Positions 26,342-35,424 of a stretch of 64,000 nt of DNA are shown one piece after another (position 1 is the first letter of the stretch; every line of letters begins with the position of its first letter). The position numbers and the translations under genes are program-made. The notes below the pieces were generated by a model, which worked only from the letters and a program-made list of their open reading frames with translations, made no database searches and was not told the origin of the DNA. Location of the stretch: positions 54,817-118,816 of the forward strand of contig JAZUHH010000003.1 of the NCBI GenBank assembly GCA_045641625.1. Direction: 5' to 3'. This DNA comes from UBA1723 sp045641625. GTDB taxonomy: Bacteria; Bacteroidota; Bacteroidia; Bacteroidales; Paludibacteraceae.

Positions 26342-26893
26342 CTATTTTTGTATTAGTTCCTGATAAAGAGAGAACAGGCGCTTGCGGACATGAATCACGG
26401 CGTAGTGCTTTCTTGAAAGGAATGTGTTTTGCGGAATTCCCAGCATGCTTGAAGCCTCCTTTACTGACAGACCGTTTATCTCTGTCATCTCCAGAGCCTC
26501 CCGCTGTTCCTTGGGCAGTTCTGCAAGAGCCTTGTCCAGTTCCTTCCATACCATAGAGCGCAGAATCCTTATGTCCGGACTTTCGTTGTCGTCTGCCACA
26601 AAGATCTCAGAAATTTCGCTCATGAAGTCGTCGTCGTTTGTCCCCGAACTTCCGAAAGTTTGTTCCCGATTCTTTTTGCTATGGTTTATAATAAGGTTGT
26701 GTGCAACCGTATAAAGCCATGACGAAACGTGCCCGATAGGGTTCTCTATGGCTCTGATTGTCCTAACGAACTGATAGAGCGTATCCTGAACGATGTCGTC
26801 TGCGTCATCATGATTTTTGACGTTGCGTCTTACGAAAGCTCTGAGCCAAGATGAATTTTCACGGATTATGTCGTCTATCTCCTTATTTTTCAT
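26342..26893 (-). CDS. ECF-type RNA polymerase sigma factor
   Basis: A sigma-70 family extracytoplasmic-function factor of about 183 residues. Region 2 contains DDADDIVQDTLYQFVRT and SSWLYTVAHNLIINHSKK. Region 4 contains LPKEQREALEMTEINGLSVK with a helix-turn-helix ending IPQNTFLSRKHYAVIHVRKRL. The frame also opens at 26917; the ATG at 26893 leaves an 11-bp overlap with the upstream gene and is preferred. No classical anti-sigma gene is next to it; the upstream 114-residue membrane protein may play that part. Confidence 0.92.
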   Translation of the reverse strand: MKNKEIDDIIRENSSWLRAFVRRNVKNHDDADDIVQDTLYQFVRTIRAIENPIGHVSSWLYTVAHNLIINHSKKNREQTFGSSGTNDDDFMSEISEIFVADDNESPDIRILRSMVWKELDKALAELPKEQREALEMTEINGLSVKEASSMLGIPQNTFLSRKHYAVIHVRKRLFSLYQELIQK

Positions 26894-27227
26894 CTTGAGA
26901 AAGTCCGTCGGAATCACAGTTGCAGCTGTTGTAGTGCTCCATAACCTTCTTGCGCTCTTCTGGAGTCATGTTGTTCCAGTGCTCGCGAAGTTTGTTTTTC
27001 CCGTGGTGGCAATGCCTCCCGTGAGGGTGGTGCCCGAAACCTATGCTTCCGAACAGTATCTTGCATAGCGCCAGCAGACCTACTGCCTGCCAGAAGCCAA
27101 CCTGAGCCAATCCGAACATGCTGGGCATGAGCCAGTTCCAAAGAAGCATCACTATCCAGCCGAAAAGACCGCCGAAGACAATCAGGCATAATGGAATGAA
27201 AACAAGATGCTTTTGTAAAATCGTCAT
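26883..27227 (-). CDS. Small His-rich membrane protein, possible sigma-factor partner
   Basis: A 114-residue protein with two predicted membrane helices (~residues 9-35 and ~42-62), a His/Gly-rich loop GFGHHPHGRHCHHGK, and a cytoplasmic or periplasmic helix NNMTPEERKKVMEHYNSC ending in Cys residues. The PEERKK helix loosely recalls Spy/CpxP-type motifs. Its stop overlaps the sigma-factor start, so it probably is translationally coupled. A metal-sensing or anti-sigma role is an inference from the His/Cys content and position. Confidence 0.8.
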   Translation of the reverse strand: MTILQKHLVFIPLCLIVFGGLFGWIVMLLWNWLMPSMFGLAQVGFWQAVGLLALCKILFGSIGFGHHPHGRHCHHGKNKLREHWNNMTPEERKKVMEHYNSCNCDSDGLSQDEK

Positions 27228-27470
27228 AAACTATTCTCTTTATTGTTTCTAATTATATAGACAATGTGAATTTGATAATATTTTATAAAAATGTCAATTT
27301 TTTTATAAAATTCTTTGATATAGTTTTTTTCAATTCATTTTGATGGTCAAATTCTTTTTCTCAAGATCAAGTAATCCGGTTTTAGTTTTTATTTTGGTCC
27401 CTTTTTATTCCTATGTTAGATCTGTTTTTTTGAAGTGATTACGGGAATTTTAATGTCATAATATAAAGAA
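27228..27470. other. AT-rich intergenic region upstream of the ECF operon
   Basis: Very AT-rich, with several T runs and no reading frame. No exact TAnnTTTG box was found in the expected place for the ECF operon, which could mean the operon uses its own sigma factor. Confidence 0.4.
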
Positions 27471-27505
27471 ATTGTATGGCCAAAGCTTTCGCCTGACCAT
27501 ACAAT
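27471..27505 (-). terminator. Hairpin after nadE
   Basis: A nine-bp perfect stem (27471-27479 with 27497-27505) just beyond the nadE stop, followed on the minus strand by TTCTTTATA; a moderate terminator candidate. Confidence 0.55.
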
Positions 27506-27527
27506 TACTGTTATTAGTGATGATTTT

Positions 27528-29447
27528 TTATTTCTCAAGGAAAGTCTTTGTGAGTCTTTCAACTTCCTCTATCCAGATTTTACTGCTTGCGTCGCTTGGC
27601 ATTCTCCAGTCACCTCTTGGCGAAAGGTTAACGCTTCCGACTTTTGGTCCGTCCGGCATGCAGCTTCTCTTGAACTGCTGTGCGAAGAATCTCCAATAGA
27701 AGGTGCGCATCCATTTCAGAATTATTGCGTCATCATACACTCCGTTGAATGCCTTTCTTGCCATGAAGAAAATCTTTGTTGGCGAGAAGCCGAAGCGTAG
27801 TGTATAGTAGATGAAGAAGTCATGAAGCTCGTATGGTCCAACCAAGTCCTCGGTCTTCTGTGAAATCTCTCCCTTGTCGTCGGCGGGCAGTAGCTCAGGG
27901 CTGACCGGAGTGTCGCACACGTCAAGCAAAGTGTCGCGAGCGGCTTCATCCATTTCGTAAAGAGCGGCGTACTTGACCATATATCTGACCAGAGTCTTAG
28001 GAATGGAAGTGTTCACGGCATACATGCTCATGTGGTCTCCGTTATAAGTAGCCCATCCCAAGACAAGCTCCGAAAGGTCTCCGGTTCCAACCACAAGTCC
28101 GCCGATCTTGTTCGAGTAGTCCATAAGGATCTGTGTCCTTTCGCGTGCCTGAGTGTTCTCGTAGCTGACATCAAGAACAGAAAGGTCGTGGTCTATGTCC
28201 TTCAGGTGCTGCAGACAGGCAGGCTTGATGTCAACTTCCTTGATGGTTACGCCAAGGCTCTTCATCATGTTGAGAGAATTGTTGTAAGTGCGGCCTGTTG
28301 TACCGAAACCTGGCATGGTAATACCCACGATATTCTCTCTAGGTATGCCGAGTTTGTCGAATGTCTTTACCATTACCAAAAGGGCAAGGGTAGAGTCAAG
28401 TCCTCCGCTTATTCCAACTACCGCCTTCTTGATTCCCGTGTGGAACAGACGTGTCGCAAGACCTCCTACTTGGATTGAGAAGATCTCGTTGCAACGTGTC
28501 TTCATCTCGTCCTCCGGCGGAACGAATGGGTGCGGAGCGAATGTTCTTGTGATGTGTTGAGGCTCTGCACAAGTTGGTTCCTTGCTTATTGTTATGCTTA
28601 ATGAGTCCTCTTTGTTAGGATTCTGGCTTCCGATGATATATGCAGAGTTTCTTAGTCTGTCGGCCTGCAGTCTTTGTATGTCAATGTCCGCTATGACTAG
28701 CTGTTCGTTGAACGAGAATCTTTCGGAAGTGGCGATCAGACTGCCGTTCTCTGCAATGATAGTAGTTCCAGAGAATACGAGGTCAGTGCTGCTCTCTCCG
28801 AACCCTGCGCTGGTATAGACGTAGGCGCATGCGTTTGTCGCTGACTTCTGCTTTACAAGCTGGCGGCGGTATGCCTCCTTGCCAATAAGCTCGTCGCTTG
28901 CTGAAAGGTTGAAGATTATTTCTGCTCCGGACAAGGTTAGCGCGTCGCTTGGAGACGAAGGCATCCACAAGTCCTCACAAATCTCTATTGCGAAGCTAAG
29001 GTCTCCGAATTTGAATATCTTCTTCTTCTCTCCGAAGCCCGGAGTAAACCATCGTTTTTCGTAAAATTCATTGTTGTTCGGAAGGTATTGCTTGTCCACC
29101 TCTGTGTCGAGGTAGTCGTCATTACCTATGACAAAGGCGGCGTTGTAAAGTTTTCCGTCTCTATATTTTGGAGCGCCGACAATGGCGTGTATGCCAATTT
29201 TCTTTGCCGCTTCGTTTACTCTGTCAAGCTGTCTTTCTGTTTCCTCGATCAAAGTCCTCTGGAAGAACAAGTCCGCACATGTATATCCTGTCAGGCAAAG
29301 CTCGGGGAAGCAAACTATATTTGCATTTTCCTTCGCGGCTTTCTCCATTAGCGAAATTATTCTGTCTGCGTTCAGCTTTGGATTGGCAACCTCGACAACG
29401 GGGATTGCGCTTGCCACGCGTATGAATCCTAAATCTTCTTTTCTCAT
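27528..29447 (-). CDS. nadE: Glutamine-dependent NAD synthetase
   Basis: Amidates deamido-NAD to NAD, using ammonia that its own glutaminase domain releases. The 639-residue length fits the two-domain bacterial type. The N-terminal nitrilase-fold domain (~1-300) has the catalytic Glu in CFPELCLTGYTCADLF, the Lys in the YLPNNNEFYEKRWF region and the nucleophilic Cys in AIEICEDLWMP. The C-terminal synthetase domain (~330-639) has the PPi loop GISGGLDSTLALL. It is 77 bp downstream of the TPR-like gene and may share its transcript. Confidence 0.96.
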   Translation of the reverse strand: MRKEDLGFIRVASAIPVVEVANPKLNADRIISLMEKAAKENANIVCFPELCLTGYTCADLFFQRTLIEETERQLDRVNEAAKKIGIHAIVGAPKYRDGKLYNAAFVIGNDDYLDTEVDKQYLPNNNEFYEKRWFTPGFGEKKKIFKFGDLSFAIEICEDLWMPSSPSDALTLSGAEIIFNLSASDELIGKEAYRRQLVKQKSATNACAYVYTSAGFGESSTDLVFSGTTIIAENGSLIATSERFSFNEQLVIADIDIQRLQADRLRNSAYIIGSQNPNKEDSLSITISKEPTCAEPQHITRTFAPHPFVPPEDEMKTRCNEIFSIQVGGLATRLFHTGIKKAVVGISGGLDSTLALLVMVKTFDKLGIPRENIVGITMPGFGTTGRTYNNSLNMMKSLGVTIKEVDIKPACLQHLKDIDHDLSVLDVSYENTQARERTQILMDYSNKIGGLVVGTGDLSELVLGWATYNGDHMSMYAVNTSIPKTLVRYMVKYAALYEMDEAARDTLLDVCDTPVSPELLPADDKGEISQKTEDLVGPYELHDFFIYYTLRFGFSPTKIFFMARKAFNGVYDDAIILKWMRTFYWRFFAQQFKRSCMPDGPKVGSVNLSPRGDWRMPSDASSKIWIEEVERLTKTFLEK

Positions 29448-29524
29448 TGTGTGTTGTGTTTATTTGTTTTGAGTTGTCTTATTGTAACTTGGTGGAGGTC
29501 TTTCGGTTTTCCTTGAATAGGAAT

Positions 29525-31393
29525 TTAATTAGCGTTCAGATTCAAGGCTTTGATAAATTTTATGTCTCCGTTCAAAGTCAGCGCCTTGATATATTCGTCC
29601 TTCCACTCCTGTCTGTCAAGGTTTGACAATGGTGAAAGATATGATATAGCTGTGCCATACTCCTGGTTTTCAATGTAGATTCTGCCAAGCATGTAGGCAG
29701 CCTCCATCATCATCTCCTTGTCGATGTTGTCGATTTTGTCGCTGTATCGTTTTGCCGCAACAAGCTCGTAGGCCTGAGACAAGAAGTATAGCGCAGTTCC
29801 ATAGACTTTGTAGTTGAATGCCTGCAAGCCCATGATGAAGTAGTAGTGCGCCTCTGCATCCATTCCCAACGAGAAATACTCGCCATAGCCTAGCTCCTCC
29901 TCCTTTTCGGATACCTTCTTTATTGACGAGCCTCTTAGCTCGTTGAACTGCTCGGGAGTCATCACCGCGTCAAGATAGTATTTTAATGTTGCAATCTTCG
30001 GGTATCCGTTCAAGTCGTTTGGCATTGTGCTGAACGAAGGCACCATTATGTTGATCGTTGCAATGTCAGTTACTCTGCTGATGTGGACAATTATCTCTCC
30101 GTCAGTGTTTGCTTTGGATTTGTCCGGACAGGCGTTAGGGATTTTCTTTGATTCGTCAGTAGGGTAGTCAGCGCCCTCTTCCAATAGTTCGTCGCAAACC
30201 GAGTCCCTGCTAGAGCGGTGAGAAATGTATAGCGTCATGTCGTCACAACCATATAGTTCTGGAACGATGTTGAATCCGATTATGTCAAGCTGGTTGCTGA
30301 CAAGGTATGGTTTGCAGCCTTTCTTTTCGACAAGCATTGATGATACCTCGGAATGTATAACTCCGAAGAAGTTCAAAATTTGATAGAAAAGGTTCTTCTC
30401 GTTATTAGGTTCGTGGACTGTGTTCAGAGCAGTCTCTATTTGAGAAAGGAACTGCTTGTAGTCCTTGTCGTTCGGAGCTATTTCTTCTGCCTCTTTCTTA
30501 GCAGTCTCCAATAGCCAGAGAGTGTTGAGGTCGTTCGCGCATGTTGAGGCGTGAAGCAACGCTTGTGAAGTCTCCTTGTTATTGCAGAAAGTGTTGGCTA
30601 CATCGAAGTAGTGAAGCGCCTTCTTGAATTGGTAGCGCTGAAGATAGCAGGCTCCTATGTTGTATGACAAAGATGAACATAACTTGTTGCTGTCAGCAGA
30701 TTTGTCCTCTTGGTTCAATTCCCTGTATTCGTTCTCCAGTGTACTCAAGGCGTCGATGTACTGCCCGTTGTTCAAGTATGTTGAGGCTTTGTTTACATCG
30801 CTCTGGAAAGCCTTGTTTATAATCTCCTCATCTTCCTTTGACAAGGTATCAATGCTTCTGATTGATGCCTCCAGCTTGTTTTTTATGTTATCGAAACCGT
30901 TGCAGTCGTATGTTATCAGCGCAAGAGCGGAGTTTAGCACATTTCCGTCCTTCCACATGATAGAAGCGTTTACGCAGGCATAGCTCTCGCAGTCAGCGTC
31001 TCCTTCGTGTCCGTAGCCGTTAATGTGAACGTGAATGGAGACGTTCTGGTTTGTGTCCTGTCTCCTGTAGGTGATGTGCAGGATTACGTTGTTTTTGGGA
31101 GCTACAAACTTTATTTTGTCGTTGTCTATTTCTATAAAGTCCTCAAGTATTTCGTAGTCCTCGAAATTGTCGCATTCGTATGAGTTCTTTTCTTCGGTAT
31201 TGTCGGATACAACCGAAAATGACACGACTCTTTTATTGCTTATAATATGGTTTGTTATGCTCCTTAAAAGGTCCTTTAGGAGTATTTCTTCATCCTTTGA
31301 CGTCCTGAATACAAAAGTTTTTTTGTTGTCTTTCAGTTGGTCAACTTTCTTTTCAAATCTGTATCTGTTTATTAGTGCTTCATTGAGTGCCAT
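29525..31393 (-). CDS. Large TPR-like protein of unknown function
   Basis: A 622-residue, mostly soluble protein without a signal peptide. Helical repeat-like segments resembling tetratricopeptide repeats are visible (YNIGACYLQRYQFKKALHYF around residue 265, AAYMLGRIYIENQEYGTAIS near 580). The first 150 residues and the central part look beta-rich. The frame is open from 31468, but that start would overlap the upstream terminator hairpin, so the ATG at 31393 (MALNEALINRY) is chosen. I do not recognise the domain between the repeats. A cytoplasmic scaffold role is only a guess. Confidence 0.8.
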   Translation of the reverse strand: MALNEALINRYRFEKKVDQLKDNKKTFVFRTSKDEEILLKDLLRSITNHIISNKRVVSFSVVSDNTEEKNSYECDNFEDYEILEDFIEIDNDKIKFVAPKNNVILHITYRRQDTNQNVSIHVHINGYGHEGDADCESYACVNASIMWKDGNVLNSALALITYDCNGFDNIKNKLEASIRSIDTLSKEDEEIINKAFQSDVNKASTYLNNGQYIDALSTLENEYRELNQEDKSADSNKLCSSLSYNIGACYLQRYQFKKALHYFDVANTFCNNKETSQALLHASTCANDLNTLWLLETAKKEAEEIAPNDKDYKQFLSQIETALNTVHEPNNEKNLFYQILNFFGVIHSEVSSMLVEKKGCKPYLVSNQLDIIGFNIVPELYGCDDMTLYISHRSSRDSVCDELLEEGADYPTDESKKIPNACPDKSKANTDGEIIVHISRVTDIATINIMVPSFSTMPNDLNGYPKIATLKYYLDAVMTPEQFNELRGSSIKKVSEKEEELGYGEYFSLGMDAEAHYYFIMGLQAFNYKVYGTALYFLSQAYELVAAKRYSDKIDNIDKEMMMEAAYMLGRIYIENQEYGTAISYLSPLSNLDRQEWKDEYIKALTLNGDIKFIKALNLNAN

Positions 31394-31444
31394 TGTGCTT
31401 ATATTTTGAGTTGTGAAATGTGTTGATGTTTTGCTAAAAATGAA

Positions 31445-31479
31445 AAGAAGAGCGAAACCATATAGCATTCGCTCTTCTT
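31445..31479 (-). terminator. Terminator of the acyl-CoA carboxylase operon
   Basis: A 12-bp perfect stem (31445-31456 with 31468-31479), 11-base loop, followed on the minus strand by CATTTTTAG. Confidence 0.8.
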
Positions 31480-31500
31480 AACTCTGTATTTATGCCTCGA

Positions 31501-33036
31501 TTATAGAGGAATGTTTCCGTGCTTCTTTGCTGGGTTCTGACGATTCTTTGTCTGAGCCATGTCAAGACTCTGGATGATCTTCTCACGAGTCTGAGATGGA
31601 AGAATGATCTCGTCAACATAGCCAAGCTCTGCGGCGCGGTATGGGTTAGAGAATGTCTTCTCGTACTCAGCCAAAGTCTTAGCCTTCTCCTCGCCAGTCT
31701 GTGTGCGGTAAAGAATGTTTACAGCACCCTCAGCACCTAGTACAGCGATCTCTGCGCTTGGGTATGCAAGGTTGATGTCTGTTCCGATATTCTTCGAAGC
31801 AAGAACGATGTAAGCACCACCATAAGCCTTGCGAGTGATTAGAGTTACCTTTGGAACAGTAGCCTCTACGTAAGCGTAAACGATCTTTGCTCCGTGACGG
31901 ATGATACCGTTGTGCTCCTGAGTGCATCCTGGAAGGAATCCTGGAACGTCCTCTAGAGTTACGATTGGAATATTGAAACAGTCGCAGAAGCGAATGAATC
32001 TTGCAGCCTTGTCTGAAGAGTCGATATCAAGAACACCTGCCTGGAATGCTGGCTGGTCTGCTACGATACCAACTGTCTTGCCTGCCATGCGTGCGAAACC
32101 AACGATGATGTTCTGAGCGAAGTGCTCGTGAACCTCGAAGAAGTTGTTGTCGTCAACGATGCTGCTGATTAGCTCCTTCATGTCGTATGGCTTGCTTGGA
32201 TCCTCTGGGATCAAGTCGTTAAGAGCCTCGTCCTGACGCATAACGTCATCCATAGTGCTGACGTATGGAGCCTCCTCCAAGTTGTTGGAAGGCAAGAAGC
32301 TTAGCAACTCACGAACCATCATTAGTGTATCCTCCTCGTCGTCACCAACGAAATGAGCGACACCACTCTTTGAAGCGTGAACCATTGCACCTCCAAGACC
32401 CTCCTTGTCGATATCCTCGTGTGTTACTGTACGAACTACATCCGGACCAGTTACGAACATGTGGCTCTTCTCCTTAACCATGAAGATGAAGTCTGTCAAT
32501 GCTGGAGAGTAGCAAGCACCTCCTGCACATGGTCCCATGATAACTGAAATCTGAGGAATAACACCCGAAGAAATAGTGTTCTGGTAGAAGATGTCTCCGT
32601 AACCTGCAAGTGCAGAAACTCCCTCCTGGATACGAGCACCACCCGAGTCATTGATAGCAATGATAGGAGCACCCATCTTCAAAGCTAGACGCTGTACCTT
32701 AGTGATCTTGTTAGCGTTTGTGCGGCTCAATGAACCACCAAGCACTGTAAAGTCGTAAGCGTAAACATATACCAAACGACCGTCTATCTTACCATATCCG
32801 GAAACGATACCGTCTCCACTAATCTTTTTCTTGTCAAGACCAAAGTTTGAGCAGTTATGGATCACAAACTTGTCAATCTCTACAAATGTACCCTTGTCAA
32901 GAAGAACCTCGATTCTCTCTCTTGCAGTTAGCTTGCCCTGCTCGTGCTGTTTGTCGATCTTGTCCTGACCGCCACCCAACTCAGCAATTCTACTGAACTC
33001 TTTGAACTCTTCGAGTACTACTTTCTTATCTCTCAT
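31501..33036 (-). CDS. mmdA: Acyl-CoA carboxylase carboxyltransferase subunit (propionyl-CoA carboxylase/methylmalonyl-CoA decarboxylase type)
   Basis: A 511-residue biotin-dependent carboxyltransferase. Crotonase-fold halves carry INDSGGARIQEGVSALAGYG and MGPCAGGACYSPALTDF in the N-terminal half, and DVPGFLPGCTQEHNGIIRHG and TRKAYGGAYIVLASK in the C-terminal half. The partner biotin carrier and biotin carboxylase are encoded directly upstream, so carboxylation of propionyl-CoA (or a related acyl-CoA) is favoured over a sodium-pumping decarboxylase, whose membrane subunit is absent here. Last gene of its operon. Confidence 0.93.
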   Translation of the reverse strand: MRDKKVVLEEFKEFSRIAELGGGQDKIDKQHEQGKLTARERIEVLLDKGTFVEIDKFVIHNCSNFGLDKKKISGDGIVSGYGKIDGRLVYVYAYDFTVLGGSLSRTNANKITKVQRLALKMGAPIIAINDSGGARIQEGVSALAGYGDIFYQNTISSGVIPQISVIMGPCAGGACYSPALTDFIFMVKEKSHMFVTGPDVVRTVTHEDIDKEGLGGAMVHASKSGVAHFVGDDEEDTLMMVRELLSFLPSNNLEEAPYVSTMDDVMRQDEALNDLIPEDPSKPYDMKELISSIVDDNNFFEVHEHFAQNIIVGFARMAGKTVGIVADQPAFQAGVLDIDSSDKAARFIRFCDCFNIPIVTLEDVPGFLPGCTQEHNGIIRHGAKIVYAYVEATVPKVTLITRKAYGGAYIVLASKNIGTDINLAYPSAEIAVLGAEGAVNILYRTQTGEEKAKTLAEYEKTFSNPYRAAELGYVDEIILPSQTREKIIQSLDMAQTKNRQNPAKKHGNIPL

Positions 33037-33047
33037 AGATTTATGAA

Positions 33048-33578
33048 TTAAGCATTCTCAGTTCCAGGGATGTCCTTCAATGTGATCAAAGTCTGATCTC
33101 CGTTGATTACATCTCCTACGTTAACCAAGATATCCTTTATAATACAATCACGCTTTACCTTGTACTCACTCTGCATCTTCATAGCCTCGACTACGATTAC
33201 GCTCTGTCCGCACTTGACCTCCTGATCCTTCTCGACCAAAATCTTGACGATCTTTCCAGGCATTGGCGAGAACACGCGGTCCTGAGCCTCGCTTGCGTCA
33301 CCCTTCTTGCGGTTCATCAAATACTTGGCCTGCTGGTCGATGATGTCAACAGGGAAAGTGTTGAAATGAGTGTTTACTAGATAGCTCTTGCCACCTTTCT
33401 CTCTCTTGAACTCAGCGTTATAGCTTCGTCCGTTGTTAGTGATGATTGAGCAGCTACCGTTTTCAGCCATAACGATATCGACCTCGTAAGTCTTGTCGTC
33501 AATCTTGATGGTAACTTTGTTATCCTCTTTGCTGATAAGTTCGACTTCAGCAACTCGGTTTCCTACATGTACTTCCAT
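33048..33578 (-). CDS. Biotin carboxyl carrier protein
   Basis: A 176-residue carrier with a variable N-terminal half and a C-terminal biotinyl domain (~100-170) containing the biotinylation motif VEAMKMQSEYKV, where the Lys of MKM carries biotin. It shuttles carboxyl groups between the biotin carboxylase encoded 18 bp upstream and the carboxyltransferase encoded 11 bp downstream. Gene spacing implies one transcript and stoichiometric expression. Confidence 0.94.
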   Translation of the reverse strand: MEVHVGNRVAEVELISKEDNKVTIKIDDKTYEVDIVMAENGSCSIITNNGRSYNAEFKREKGGKSYLVNTHFNTFPVDIIDQQAKYLMNRKKGDASEAQDRVFSPMPGKIVKILVEKDQEVKCGQSVIVVEAMKMQSEYKVKRDCIIKDILVNVGDVINGDQTLITLKDIPGTENA

Positions 33579-33596
33579 TCTCTCTATTCTTAAGAA

Positions 33597-35114
33597 TTAG
33601 ATTCTGACCATATTTGTGCGCTTTCCGAATTCTCTCCATCTGCTGATAGGTCGGTTGTCGCCTGTCTTTGGAGAATTCTCCTCCAAGTTCACGATATAGT
33701 CCATATATGATGCGATGATAGCGATATCCTCTACCTCGCTCTTCTCTGCCTCGTAAAGCTTCTCCTCACTTAGCTTGTCGTTGTTTTCAGCGATGAACTT
33801 AGTGTTGTACTTACCTTCCACGAATGCAGGTACATCCATAATCTTTCTTAGGTATGAGATGTTTGTCTTTAGACCAGTGATTCTGTATTCGTAAAGAACT
33901 CGTCTCATTCTCTCTATAGCGAACTCTCTTGTTACCGCCCATACGATAAGCTTACCGATCATAGGGTCATAGTGAACAGGGATTTCGTAGCCTTCGTAAA
34001 CGAAGCTGTCAACACGTGTTCCGATACCAAGAGGCTCCTGAAGCTGCTTGATTACACCTGTGTCAGGCATAAAGTTGTTCTCTGCATCCTCTGCGCAGAT
34101 ACGGCACTCGATGGCGTGGCCTCTCTGCGACAAGTCCTCCTGCTTGAATCTCAAAGGAAGGCCGTTAGCCACATTGATCTGCTCCTTTACTAGATCCACA
34201 CCAACAACTTCCTCTGTGATAGGGTGCTCCACCTGAAGACGAGTGTTCATCTCTAGGAAGTAGAAGTTAAGGTTGTCGTCAACAAGGAACTCGATTGTAC
34301 CGGCTCCCTCGTACTTTACAGCCTTAGCAGCGCGAACTGCGATCTCTCCCATCTTCTTTCTAACGTCCGGAGTCATAAGCGGAGAAGGACTCTCCTCTAC
34401 AACCTTCTGGTTACGGCGCTGGATAGAGCACTCGCGCTCGAACAAGTGTACGCAGTTTCCGTGCTGGTCTGCAAGCACCTGGAACTCAATGTGGTGAGGA
34501 GTCTCGATAAACTTCTCTATATAAATAGTACCATCGTTGAATGATGATATAGCCTCGCTCTGTGCTGTGTTGAATGCCTCGGCGATCTCCTCCTTTTTCC
34601 AAACAAGGCGGATACCCTTACCACCACCACCGGCACTAGCCTTAAGCATAACTGGAAGTCCGATTTCCATGGCTACCTTAACGGCCTCGTCAGCGTCCTT
34701 TAGTGCCTCCTGTGTTCCAGGAACAACTGGCACACCAGCGGCGATCATAGTCTGTCGAGCCATAATCTTGTCTCCCATCTTGATCATTGCTTCAGCAGGA
34801 GCTCCGATAAAGATGATGCCCTCTTTCTTGCATCGAGCTGCAAACTCAGCATTCTCGCTCAAGAAACCATATCCTGGGTGGATTGCGTCTGCTCCGAATT
34901 TCTTGGCAGCATCGATAATCTTGTCGATGCAAAGATAACTCTCTCTTGATGCAGCAGGGCCAATGCAAATAGCCTCGTCTGCGTAAAATACATGCTTAGA
35001 TGTTCTGTCTGCCTCAGAGTACACGGCAACCGTCTTGATGCCCATCTCCTTGCAGGAGCGCATCACTCTCATTGCTATCTCGCCTCTGTTGGCAACTAAA
35101 ATCTTCTGTATCAT
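33597..35114 (-). CDS. Biotin carboxylase subunit
   Basis: An ATP-grasp enzyme that carboxylates biotin with bicarbonate. The 505-residue protein starts IQKILVANRGEIAMRVMRSC, contains the ATP loop KASAGGGGKGIRLVW (~residue 160), ECSIQRRNQKVVEESPSP and the catalytic EMNTRLQVEHPITEEV. The last 50 residues extend past the classical AccC length, as in acyl-CoA carboxylase alpha subunits of Bacteroidota. First gene of the three-gene carboxylase operon, with a -7 box at 35187-35194. Confidence 0.95.
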   Translation of the reverse strand: MIQKILVANRGEIAMRVMRSCKEMGIKTVAVYSEADRTSKHVFYADEAICIGPAASRESYLCIDKIIDAAKKFGADAIHPGYGFLSENAEFAARCKKEGIIFIGAPAEAMIKMGDKIMARQTMIAAGVPVVPGTQEALKDADEAVKVAMEIGLPVMLKASAGGGGKGIRLVWKKEEIAEAFNTAQSEAISSFNDGTIYIEKFIETPHHIEFQVLADQHGNCVHLFERECSIQRRNQKVVEESPSPLMTPDVRKKMGEIAVRAAKAVKYEGAGTIEFLVDDNLNFYFLEMNTRLQVEHPITEEVVGVDLVKEQINVANGLPLRFKQEDLSQRGHAIECRICAEDAENNFMPDTGVIKQLQEPLGIGTRVDSFVYEGYEIPVHYDPMIGKLIVWAVTREFAIERMRRVLYEYRITGLKTNISYLRKIMDVPAFVEGKYNTKFIAENNDKLSEEKLYEAEKSEVEDIAIIASYMDYIVNLEENSPKTGDNRPISRWREFGKRTNMVRI

Positions 35115-35186
35115 TTACAACCAATTTTCGTATTTCTACATTTACAGTCGTCTTGAATTTACTTGAAAAAGTAATGATTCGACATG

Positions 35187-35194
35187 CAAAATTA
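35187..35194 (-). promoter_or_regulatory. -7 box of the carboxylase operon
   Basis: TAATTTTG on the minus strand matches TAnnTTTG, about 72 bp before the biotin carboxylase ATG. Confidence 0.5.
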
Positions 35195-35366
35195 ACATTA
35201 TTTTTTTAATCTAGGTTATATTTCGCAATATAAATGTCGATTATTATTGCACATGCGTCTATAAAATGTGCATGCTTTTGCTGTTAACTGTTTGAGATTT
35301 AGATTTATATAACTTTCTTGTTTTTTCGAACAAACGTTCGTTTTTTCTCATTTTAGTTCGCCGACA

Positions 35367-35396
35367 TTGATATTTTGTAAAAAATATTTATTTTTG
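35367..35396 (+). promoter_or_regulatory. -33/-7 promoter of the DUF4197 gene
   Basis: TTG at 35367-35369, a 19-bp spacer and TATTTTTG at 35389-35396, 28 bp before the ATG. The 310-bp gap between the divergent carboxylase operon and this gene holds only these two promoters and AT-rich DNA. Confidence 0.6.
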
Positions 35397-35424
35397 CATC
35401 TATAATTATTAAAGTGTATTAGGT

